Below are positions 1 through 5,518 of a stretch of DNA of 5,531 nucleotides, in pieces. The notes under the pieces are model-generated. The model searched no databases, was not told where the DNA came from, and was given only the letters and a program-made list of their open reading frames with translations. The position numbers and the translations under genes were made by a program. The first letter of the stretch is position 1; each line of letters starts with the position of its first letter. The stretch lies in contig SVOX01000103.1 of NCBI GenBank assembly GCA_015066165.1, forward strand, positions 1 to 5,531, in the 5' to 3' direction. The DNA is from Oscillospiraceae bacterium (GTDB lineage Bacteria; Bacillota; Clostridia; Oscillospirales; Acutalibacteraceae).

Positions 1-898
1 CAATTTCTATCATACTGTCTTCGGGTTCTTTTGTAGTAAGGCGTTGAAGCCACATACCAGGTGCTGAAATTATACGGGTTAAAATGTTATCATATCTTCC
101 GCAAATTTTAAGCACTTCATAGCCCACACCGCAAATAAGCGGTATCATTAAAATTTTAGCCAAAACCCAAAGCCAACGAATAGTATAAACACCGGGGAAA
201 ATCATTTGTAAAACTGTTGAGAAAATTACGCTTATCAAAATCATCAATATCATAAACGAAGTTCCGCAACGGGGATGAAATCGTTTTTGCTCTCTTACGT
301 TTTCAACCGTGAGTTCCAAACCCTTTTCATAACAAAAAATGGTTTTGTGTTCGGCGCCGTGATACATAAATACACGTTTTATATCCTTCATAAAAGAAAC
401 CGCCCAAACGTATAAAACAAAAACCGAAAGTTTTACAAACTGTTCAATACAAGAACGCAAAAGCTTTGAAGTGATTTGACTGCCGCTAATCCACTCAATG
501 CCCGAAACTAAAAGGCGTGGTAAGTACATAAAAAGTACCACCGACAATAAAACACCCAAAACTGCGCCTATTATCATAACAATATTCAAAAGTGCGCTAT
601 TTTCTTTTTTGTCATTAGTTTTTTGGGTGTTTTCTTCTTCCAAATCGGCAAAACCCGATTTATCAGCCGAAATCATAAGCGCTTTATAACCCTGTGTAAG
701 AGATTCAATAAAAGCCACTACGCCACGAATAACCGGCAACCCCAAAATTTTATATTTTTTTGTAAGCCGTTTTTCTTCCATATAGGAAGTATCTATACTG
801 CCGTCAGGCAACCTAACGCAAAGAGCGGTTTTTTCGGGACTTTTCATCAAAATCCCTTCTATTAGCGCCTGTCCGCCAATTGAAGTGTATTTAGCCAT
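1..898 (-). CDS. yqhQ: DUF1385 (YqhQ-like) multi-pass membrane protein, C-terminus cut by window edge
   Basis: I translated this frame by hand: 299 codons with no stop, running off position 1. The family is usually 300-320 residues, so probably only a short C-terminal tail is missing. The sequence shows the family's N-terminal GGQALIEG (residues 8-15), the HGAEHKT block (180-186) and RFHPRCGTSF (206-215). Hydrophobic membrane segments lie at about 103-126, 155-170, 215-236 and 240-260. The family (DUF1385, COG3872) has no settled biochemical function. The conserved H180, H184, H208 and C211 could bind a metal, which is my inference. The start is ATG at 898, with an in-frame ATG directly before it at 901 that cannot be excluded. 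It overlaps the end of the kinase gene by 8 bp (11 bp from 901) and has only a weak ribosome-binding site, so translation is probably coupled to the kinase. It is the last gene visible in the operon. Confidence 0.93.
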   Translation of the reverse strand, partial: MAKYTSIGGQALIEGILMKSPEKTALCVRLPDGSIDTSYMEEKRLTKKYKILGLPVIRGVVAFIESLTQGYKALMISADKSGFADLEEENTQKTNDKKENSALLNIVMIIGAVLGVLLSVVLFMYLPRLLVSGIEWISGSQITSKLLRSCIEQFVKLSVFVLYVWAVSFMKDIKRVFMYHGAEHKTIFCYEKGLELTVENVREQKRFHPRCGTSFMILMILISVIFSTVLQMIFPGVYTIRWLWVLAKILMIPLICGVGYEVLKICGRYDNILTRIISAPGMWLQRLTTKEPEDSMIEI

Positions 899-2375
899 CA
901 TTTTGCTCGCTTTCAATTTGAGTTTCTTGCGGTTGCGGTAATTCTTGCTGTTCTTGCGGTTGTTCTTCAACCGCTTCTTCGTAAATAGGAAGTACTACCG
1001 TAACCGTTGTTCCAACATTTTCAATACTTTCAATAAACAAAAGTCCGTCATGTTGTTTTATAATTTCATCTGCAACAGCAAGACCTATACCTGAACCACG
1101 CACCGTCTTGTTTGCTTTGTAGAATTTTTCTTTTACTCTGTCAATATCTTCAGCCGGAATACCAACACCTGTATCTTTAACAGTAATTCTGACACACGCC
1201 TCTTCGGTATCAAAGTTAACAAGCACTTGTCCGCCGGCGTTTGTATATTTAACCGCATTGTCAATAACGTTTATGAAAACTTGCTTTAAACGGTTTTTGT
1301 CACCCAAAACAACTATTTCGTCATTTGGTATTGCAAAAGCCAAATCAATGTTTTGCTGTTTGGCAAGTTCCACGTACATATCAACCGACTCTTTGAGAAG
1401 CAAAGTTATATCCATTGGTTGCGATACAAGTGACAACCTACCCGTTTGCATACGTGAAAAGTCGAGCAGTTCTTCAACCAAACCTGAAAGGCGATCGGCT
1501 TCAGATAAAACAACGTCAAGTCCCCTTTGTACCAATTCCTCATCTGTACCGAGTGACATTTTTGCGGTTTCGCCCCAACCTCTAATAGCGGTTAGCGGAG
1601 TTCTTAATTCGTGCGATACTGAAGAAATAAAGTCGTTCTTTATGTTTTCGGAATTACTAAGTTCCGAAGCCATATAGTTTATTGCATCACAAAGTTCGCC
1701 AATTTCATCATCTTTTTTTATTTCAATTCTTGAATCAAAATTACCCATAGCAATTGTTCGCGCAATGTTACTCACGTCACGAATTGGGTTTACAATAGAT
1801 TTAACAAAGAAAATACCTGTTATTGCCGTAACTGCAAGAATTACTACACATATCAGCACAACAATAGCCGTGATATAGCCCATAATTTTATTAGCCAAAG
1901 ACATAGAAGTAACCCAACGGTAAGCGCCGAGTTCTTCACCTTTTTGGGTGTAAATCATTGTAGTTCCCGCCATAATCGGCTCTTTGGTACTGCTTTTTCC
2001 TTTATACGTTTGAAAAGTTTTTGTTTCTTTGGCTTTAAGGTAATCGGGCATTTCACCCACGTCTGCCCAAAAGCCAGTGGTAGAAACCACAAGTTTTCCG
2101 TTTTTGTCTATAACCTGAACTTCAATTTTATCTTTATACTTAAACTTATCGGCTATAGATATTGCAGTATCGGCAAAGGTTTTACGGTCTGTGTTCACAA
2201 GAGCCGAAAACTCATCAGAATAATCAAGTGCCAATGCTTCTATTTTCTCGTTATAAAGAGAACTGTAAAGCGAAGAAAACGCAACCGCCGCAACACATAC
2301 AGCCAAAGCGACTACAAGAAAAATATTAAAAAACCATTTGTATGTAATGCTTTTAAATTTAATATCTAAACGCAC
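891..2375 (-). CDS. Membrane sensor histidine kinase, HAMP-HisKA-HATPase, orthodox two-component sensor
   Basis: Autophosphorylates on histidine and passes the phosphate to the response regulator encoded just upstream. Residues are numbered from the GTG at 2375 (494 aa). TM1 is at about 14-35, an extracytoplasmic domain at about 36-164 (with a PDC/Cache-like stretch around 84-100), TM2 at about 166-192 and HAMP at about 193-240. The dimerisation/phosphoacceptor helix carries SHELRTPLT (254-262, His255). The ATPase domain shows the N box around 366-377 (N369, N373), G1 DTGVGIP (401-407), the F-box KEKFYK (415-420) and G2 GSGIGL (427-432). All catalytic motifs are intact. Residues 466-494 form an extra Glu/Gln/Pro-rich tail beyond the ATPase domain. 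Start choice: an in-frame GTG at 2381 lies only 2 nt from the AGGAG at 2384-2388, whereas the GTG at 2375 has ideal 8-nt spacing, so I chose 2375. The layout resembles PhoR/ResE/WalK-type sensors, but the signal is unknown. Confidence 0.96.
   Translation of the reverse strand: MRLDIKFKSITYKWFFNIFLVVALAVCVAAVAFSSLYSSLYNEKIEALALDYSDEFSALVNTDRKTFADTAISIADKFKYKDKIEVQVIDKNGKLVVSTTGFWADVGEMPDYLKAKETKTFQTYKGKSSTKEPIMAGTTMIYTQKGEELGAYRWVTSMSLANKIMGYITAIVVLICVVILAVTAITGIFFVKSIVNPIRDVSNIARTIAMGNFDSRIEIKKDDEIGELCDAINYMASELSNSENIKNDFISSVSHELRTPLTAIRGWGETAKMSLGTDEELVQRGLDVVLSEADRLSGLVEELLDFSRMQTGRLSLVSQPMDITLLLKESVDMYVELAKQQNIDLAFAIPNDEIVVLGDKNRLKQVFINVIDNAVKYTNAGGQVLVNFDTEEACVRITVKDTGVGIPAEDIDRVKEKFYKANKTVRGSGIGLAVADEIIKQHDGLLFIESIENVGTTVTVVLPIYEEAVEEQPQEQQELPQPQETQIESEQNDG
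924..962 (-). repeat. Short direct repeats encoding the Gln/Pro/Glu tail of the kinase
   Basis: On the plus strand the 12-mer TTCTTGCGGTTG occurs at 924-935 and again at 951-962, with a partial copy (TTCTTGCTG) at 942-950. On the coding strand these give two QPQE units and QQE near the kinase C-terminus. Repeats of this kind can change copy number by slippage, but no evidence of variation is available here. Confidence 0.7.
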
Positions 2376-2383
2376 GGTCACCT

Positions 2384-2388
2384 CTCCT
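2384..2388 (-). promoter_or_regulatory. Shine-Dalgarno that decides the kinase start
   Basis: AGGAG (read in AAAGGAGAGGTGACCGTG on the minus strand) is 2 nt from an in-frame GTG at 2381 and 8 nt from a second in-frame GTG at 2375. The usual 5-10 nt spacing favours 2375, giving a protein two residues shorter. Confidence 0.7.
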
Positions 2389-2410
2389 TTTTTTACAAAT
2401 TAAGTTATAT

Positions 2411-3115
2411 TTATCTTGAATTCCACTTATAACCCATACCCCAAACGGTAACAAGACGTTCCGGATTAGAGGGGTTATCTTCCACCTTCATTCGAAGGCG
2501 TCTTATATTTACGTCAACAATTTTTTCTTCACCAAAATAGTTGCTTCCCCAAACCTTGTTCAAAATATCGGTTCTATCAAGCGCAACGTCGGGGTTTGTG
2601 AAGAAATATTCAACCATTTGAAACTCAACCTGTGTAAGTTCAATGTTTTTATCTTTTTTAAGTAACGTTCTTTTACGAAGATTAAGTGTAAAATCACCAA
2701 GAGTGATTTCATCTAAAACGGTTTCCACTTGTTTTGGTGCATACATTTCAACTCTGCGGTATAAAGAGTCAACACGTGCCAAAAGTTCGGTAGGACTGAA
2801 AGGTTTTGTAATATAGTCGTCGGCACCAATCATAAGTCCGCTGATTTTATCCATTTCTTGAGTGCGTGCAGTCAGCATTATTATACCTAAAGTTTCACTC
2901 CTTTTGCGAAGTTCTTTACAAAGGGTAAAACCGTCCATACCGGGCATTGATATATCCAAAAGCGCTATATCGAAACCCTCAAGGTCGTTATCGTAAATAT
3001 CTAACGCTTCTTCGCCTGATCCCGCTTCAACAACGGTATAGCCAACTCTTTTTAAATTTATTGCTTCAAACTCACGAATCGCAACTTCATCTTCAGCAAT
3101 TAAAATACGTTTCAC
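2411..3115 (-). CDS. OmpR/PhoB-family response regulator (receiver plus winged helix)
   Basis: DNA-binding transcription regulator activated by phosphorylation, almost certainly by the adjacent kinase. The 234 residues match the family's usual length. The receiver domain (about 1-120) has the acidic pair E8/D9, the phosphoacceptor D54 in the LLDISMPGMDG block, T82 and K104 in the KPF motif, so it is complete. The trans_reg_C winged helix (about 135-233) has the recognition region EKIVDVNIRRLRMKVED (197-213) and the terminal GMGYKW. The start is GTG at 3115. Its Shine-Dalgarno AGGAG (3126-3130) sits on the last codons of the upstream lipoprotein gene, only 7 bp separate that stop from this start, and an in-frame stop just upstream excludes a longer protein. 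The kinase follows after about 35 bp. Target genes cannot be read from this window; autoregulation of the operon would be typical but is not shown here. Confidence 0.97.
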   Translation of the reverse strand: MKRILIAEDEVAIREFEAINLKRVGYTVVEAGSGEEALDIYDNDLEGFDIALLDISMPGMDGFTLCKELRKRSETLGIIMLTARTQEMDKISGLMIGADDYITKPFSPTELLARVDSLYRRVEMYAPKQVETVLDEITLGDFTLNLRKRTLLKKDKNIELTQVEFQMVEYFFTNPDVALDRTDILNKVWGSNYFGEEKIVDVNIRRLRMKVEDNPSNPERLVTVWGMGYKWNSR

Positions 3116-3122
3116 TTTTCAC

Positions 3123-4445
3123 TCACTCCTGTTCATATATTCCGTAACTTGATTTTATATTTTCAAGGGTTGCGCCTTTTTCCCTGCCGTCTTTGGAAAT
3201 TCTGCAAGCAATAACCGCTTTTTCAGTTTCGCCAATTTTAACAAGGTTTAATGCATCGTATATTCCGTCTTCCCAGTCTTTTTTGCTTATTGCTCTAATG
3301 TAAAGCAAACTTTTTTGGACACTCATTTGTTCGGTATTATAGGAATAAATTTCACGAATGCAGTTATCGGTGTCTTTTAAAATTGCAATATTTCCAACCC
3401 AACTTGCCGGAATGTTATAATAATATCCGTCAAGCACGTTTATCATTGAAGTAACTTGGGTTGTAAGTATTTCACCGTTAAACGAGCACCAGTTTGTTAA
3501 ATAAAGTTTTTCGGCAACTTCACTTTTTGAAACCGAAGGAACGTTAAGTTGCACCGGTATTTCCAAAACGCCGTCGTTGTTAATATCTTTAGTAACAAAA
3601 CTTGCCGAACGCAAGGTGGCAATAGTTTCTTTTGCCTTGTCGTCAAATAGCGGATTTAAAAGTTTATTATTTTTAAAAATCAAAACTTCGGTTATTGCAC
3701 CTATGCCTTTTTGCGAATCTATATAAACCGCCTGCTTACCCGAAGAAAGTTCAGCCACAACAGGATGCCCAATAGATTCAACCTTGCCGTCAAGTTGGCA
3801 TTTGCCCACAAGCACAACACCTTGTTGTGACATACCGTAAAGCGAAGCCGTGTTTTGACCGATTTTGGCATCTGAATCAATTATCAGAATTTCGTTGGTT
3901 TTGTTTTCGTCCAAGTTGCAGGTGATATAGTGCGTATATCTTTTCAAAATTCGCTGATTTAATTGGTTGTTACCGAAACTGTAAACCGCCAACTGCATTT
4001 CGCTTGTACCGTAAACTTGCCAACCAACAAGAATTTCAGCAACGCCGTCATCATCAAGGTCACAAAAATCAACCCTATGTACACCAGAAGCGATAATGCT
4101 TTGACTCGCTACCGATTTCCACTTTCCGTCTTTATTCACAACAACGTTTATATTCATTGTTTCTATATCGTTTTCTTTAATTGAATAAAACGCAAATGCT
4201 TCTTGGGCACCGTCGTGATTTACGTCTTTTTGAACCACAGCCGAATGATATTCACCGCTTTGCGGATATTTCAAAGTGTAGGTGTTCTTTACGCTTTCTT
4301 TTATAGCGCCTGATATTTCTTTTAAATCATCTGAAAGGGCGGGAGGAACCAACAATTCTGCAATGTCAATTGTGAAAAAATCGCATCCGCAAACGAAAAA
4401 ACTCATTAAAAACACAAGTAATAAAACTGACATCTTTTTCAACAT
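3123..4445 (-). CDS. Secreted lipoprotein with FG-GAP/VCBS-like acidic repeats, first gene of two-component operon
   Basis: 440 residues. The N-terminus has Lys at 3-4, a hydrophobic stretch (6-18) and a lipobox VCGC with Cys21, so it is predicted to be lipidated and held on the outer face of the membrane. The body carries acidic loops of the DxNxDGxxE type at 74-82, 129-137 and 287-295, plus a degenerate one at 177-185 (NLDENKTNE). Each is followed by a hydrophobic strand. These are typical of FG-GAP/VCBS beta-propeller blades, where such loops often bind calcium. No enzyme motif was recognised and no specific family name can be given. The ATG at 4445 has AAAGGAG 10 nt upstream, and an extended -10 promoter lies just beyond it. 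The stop TGA falls inside the regulator's ribosome-binding region, so the two are probably translationally linked. A role as accessory sensor or output of the two-component pair is inferred from position only. Confidence 0.85.
   Translation of the reverse strand: MLKKMSVLLLVFLMSFFVCGCDFFTIDIAELLVPPALSDDLKEISGAIKESVKNTYTLKYPQSGEYHSAVVQKDVNHDGAQEAFAFYSIKENDIETMNINVVVNKDGKWKSVASQSIIASGVHRVDFCDLDDDGVAEILVGWQVYGTSEMQLAVYSFGNNQLNQRILKRYTHYITCNLDENKTNEILIIDSDAKIGQNTASLYGMSQQGVVLVGKCQLDGKVESIGHPVVAELSSGKQAVYIDSQKGIGAITEVLIFKNNKLLNPLFDDKAKETIATLRSASFVTKDINNDGVLEIPVQLNVPSVSKSEVAEKLYLTNWCSFNGEILTTQVTSMINVLDGYYYNIPASWVGNIAILKDTDNCIREIYSYNTEQMSVQKSLLYIRAISKKDWEDGIYDALNLVKIGETEKAVIACRISKDGREKGATLENIKSSYGIYEQE
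3126..3130 (-). promoter_or_regulatory. Shine-Dalgarno of the response regulator, overlapping the lipoprotein 3' end
   Basis: AGGAG on the minus strand lies within the last two sense codons of the lipoprotein gene, directly before its TGA (3125-3123) and 10 nt from the regulator's GTG at 3115. Ribosomes finishing the lipoprotein would uncover or feed this site, so coupled translation is likely. This is inferred from geometry. Confidence 0.75.
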
Positions 4446-4485
4446 TATTTTACTTCTCCTTTCAGTACATAAATATTCAAAATAT

Positions 4486-4514
4486 ATTATATCACAACTA
4501 TTATAAAAAATAAA
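4486..4514 (-). promoter_or_regulatory. Promoter of the lipoprotein/two-component operon (extended -10)
   Basis: On the minus strand a perfect TATAAT (4491-4486) is preceded by TG and one base (4494-4492), an extended -10 element. Seventeen bases upstream is a weak -35 (TTTATT, 4514-4509; 3 of 6 consensus positions). Transcription would start near 4479, giving a leader of about 34 nt that contains the AAAGGAG site. A second TATAAT at 4505-4500 lacks an equally good context. The surrounding sequence is very AT-rich, so chance TATAAT boxes are possible. Confidence 0.6.
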
Positions 4515-4550
4515 GATTTTTATTTATAATATTTTAAAAAATTCCTTTCC

Positions 4551-4579
4551 TTGACATATAGTTCCTAAAGTGTTAAAAT
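4551..4579 (+). promoter_or_regulatory. Promoter of rny, near-consensus sigma-A type
   Basis: TTGACA (4551-4556) is a perfect -35. Exactly 17 bp separate it from TAAAAT (4574-4579, 5 of 6), which also has the extended -10 TG at 4571-4572. This predicts a start site near 4586-4587 and an unusually long leader of about 155 nt before rny. It is oriented away from the minus-strand promoter; the two predicted start sites are about 107 bp apart. Confidence 0.85.
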
Positions 4580-4586
4580 ATTATAG

Positions 4587-4741
4587 ATAATTCCCTTTTT
4601 TAAGTGAGTTATGACTTTGTGTTTTGTAGGTTTTGGCGAACTGCACAATTCAAAGCAATCAATATCTCGGGAGGTAAATGCACGGCTCCCGTCTTGGCTT
4701 TCCAAGAAAATACCGTGTTTAAAATATAGGAGGTGCATTTA
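4587..4741 (+). promoter_or_regulatory. Candidate structured leader of rny mRNA
   Basis: The stretch between the predicted start site and rny can form four short helices. A: CGGGAG 4668-4673 with CTCCCG 4686-4691. B: CACGG 4681-4685 with CCGTG 4713-4717. C: TCTTGG 4692-4697 with CCAAGA 4702-4707 (4-nt loop). D: TAAATGCAC 4675-4683 with GTGCATTTA 4733-4741, a perfect 9 bp. B and D exclude each other. A with B, or A with D, would be a pseudoknot or alternative folds. Helix D covers the last G of the AGGAGG and the whole spacer before the GTG, so it could block initiation. No T-run follows any stem, so a terminator is not suggested. I recognise no known riboswitch core, and regulation is inferred from base pairing alone. 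Confidence 0.4.
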
Positions 4742-4742
4742 G
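4611..4742 (+). CDS. Possible 43-codon upstream ORF in the rny leader
   Basis: An ATG at 4611 opens a 43-codon frame that ends with TAG at 4740-4742. The last base of this stop is the first base of the rny GTG start (TAGTG). The peptide is rich in Lys/Arg and Cys and resembles no family I know. Its ribosome-binding site is weak (a GTGAG just upstream). It includes CGG and CTC codons that look uncommon next to the neighbouring AT-rich genes. The overlap geometry is what a coupled leader peptide would show, but an open frame of this length can arise by chance, and the same bases also make the RNA helices described for the leader. Low confidence that it is translated. Confidence 0.2.
   Translation: MTLCFVGFGELHNSKQSISREVNARLPSWLSKKIPCLKYRRCI
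4728..4733 (+). promoter_or_regulatory. Shine-Dalgarno that sets the rny start at 4742
   Basis: AGGAGG lies 8 nt before the GTG at 4742. A more upstream in-frame GTG at 4733 overlaps the Shine-Dalgarno itself and cannot be used with it, so the longer reading is rejected. Confidence 0.85.
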
Positions 4743-5518
4743 TGCAACCATACATCATTATGGGTGTTGTTGCAGTTGTGCTTGCCATTGTGGGCTTTAT
4801 TGCCGGCTCGGCTTTCCGCCGCAAGTCTGCGGAAGCGGCTATCGGCTCTGCCGAAGAAGAAGCAAGACGCATCTTGAACGACGCCATAAAACAAAGTGAA
4901 CAAAAGAAAAAAGAAGCTTTATTAGAAGCAAAAGACGAAATCCACAACTTGCGTCAGGAAACTGAAAAAGACCTACGCGAACGCCGTTCTGAAGTACAAC
5001 GTCAAGAACATCGACTTCAACAAAAGGAAGAAACACTTGACAGAAAAATCGACAATCTTGAAATCAAGGAAGAAAAACTTGCTCAACGTTCAAAAGAGAT
5101 TGACGCACGTATAGAAGAATGTGACCGTATTAAACAAAGCCAAATGGATTTACTTGAAAAAATCTCGGGCTTTACAAAAGAACAAGCAAAGGAACATCTT
5201 TTAAAATTGCTTGACGATGAACTCACACACCAAAAGGCAGTGAAAATTCTCGAACACGAGCAACACACAAAAGAAGAATGTGACCGTATTGCTAAAGACA
5301 TTATTTGCCACGCTATTCAGCGTTGCGCTGCCGACCACTCGGCTGACCTTACCGTTTCGGTAGTACCGCTGCCAAACGATGAAATGAAGGGTAGAATTAT
5401 AGGACGTGAAGGCAGAAACATCCGTGCTCTTGAAACCGCAACAGGTGTTGACCTTATCATTGACGACACACCTGAAGCTATCACCCTTTCAAGTTTTGAC
5501 CCTGTACGTCGTGAATGA
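4742..5518 (+). CDS. rny: RNase Y (endoribonuclease), 5' half only; ends at an apparently artefactual stop
   Basis: RNase Y is the membrane-anchored endoribonuclease that initiates mRNA decay in many Firmicutes. Seen here, numbered from the GTG at 4742: one N-terminal membrane helix (about 4-24), a long charged coiled coil (about 30-145), a linker with the AKEHLLKLLDDE region (149-160), and a KH RNA-binding domain starting near 205 with GRIIGREGRNIRALE (217-231; GxxG loop GREG 221-224). It continues through DLIIDDTPEAI (237-247) to DPVRRE (253-258). The frame then hits TGA (5516-5518). Family members are about 510-520 residues, so the end of KH and the entire catalytic HD domain are absent. 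The last 18 bases of the window exactly mirror 5444-5461, so the stop lies in an inverted copy and is probably not part of the real gene. Read this as a partial gene whose true sequence is reliable to about 5513-5515. Confidence 0.94.
   Translation: MQPYIIMGVVAVVLAIVGFIAGSAFRRKSAEAAIGSAEEEARRILNDAIKQSEQKKKEALLEAKDEIHNLRQETEKDLRERRSEVQRQEHRLQQKEETLDRKIDNLEIKEEKLAQRSKEIDARIEECDRIKQSQMDLLEKISGFTKEQAKEHLLKLLDDELTHQKAVKILEHEQHTKEECDRIAKDIICHAIQRCAADHSADLTVSVVPLPNDEMKGRIIGREGRNIRALETATGVDLIIDDTPEAITLSSFDPVRRE

Noticed and set aside
498..865. Two overlapping plus-strand frames opposite DUF1385
   Set aside because: The minus strand here encodes a clear DUF1385 protein with conserved motifs; the plus frames are compositional shadows.
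1258..1677. 139-codon plus-strand frame inside the kinase gene
   Set aside because: It lies wholly antisense to conserved HisKA and ATPase motifs and its translation is Ser/Thr-rich without any domain; a shadow frame.
1944..2369. 141-codon plus-strand frame opposite the kinase N-terminal half
   Set aside because: Antisense to the membrane and sensor domains, Phe/Lys-rich translation typical of the complement of AT-rich coding DNA, no homology recognised.
4501..4541. AT-only inverted repeats (for example AATAAA 4509-4514 with TTTATT 4519-4524)
   Set aside because: Such pairing is expected by chance in a stretch that is almost pure A and T, and the stems would be very weak.
4542..4595. Repeated TTCCT/TTCCC pentamers as an OmpR-type operator
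   Set aside because: Copies at 4542, 4547, 4562 and 4591 do not keep the regular 10-11 bp spacing expected of tandem half-sites, and pentamers are too short to support a claim.
4678..4722. 14-codon ATG frame preceded by GGGAGG in the rny leader
   Set aside because: Only 3 nt separate the purine motif from the ATG, the peptide is tiny, and the same bases are better explained by the pairing of the leader helices.
4587..4741. The rny leader as a known RNA class (tmRNA, SRP RNA, RNase P RNA, 6S RNA or a described riboswitch)
   Set aside because: I found none of the conserved core sequences of these classes by eye. A covariance search would be needed to exclude rarer classes.
4609..4947. 112-codon open frame on the minus strand covering the rny leader and 5' end
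   Set aside because: It is antisense to the well-supported rny anchor and coiled coil, has low-complexity composition (Ser, Ala, Phe, Met) and no plausible family.
5083..5301. 72-codon minus-strand frame within rny
   Set aside because: Antisense of coiled-coil codons; Ser/Cys/Phe-rich and without a family.
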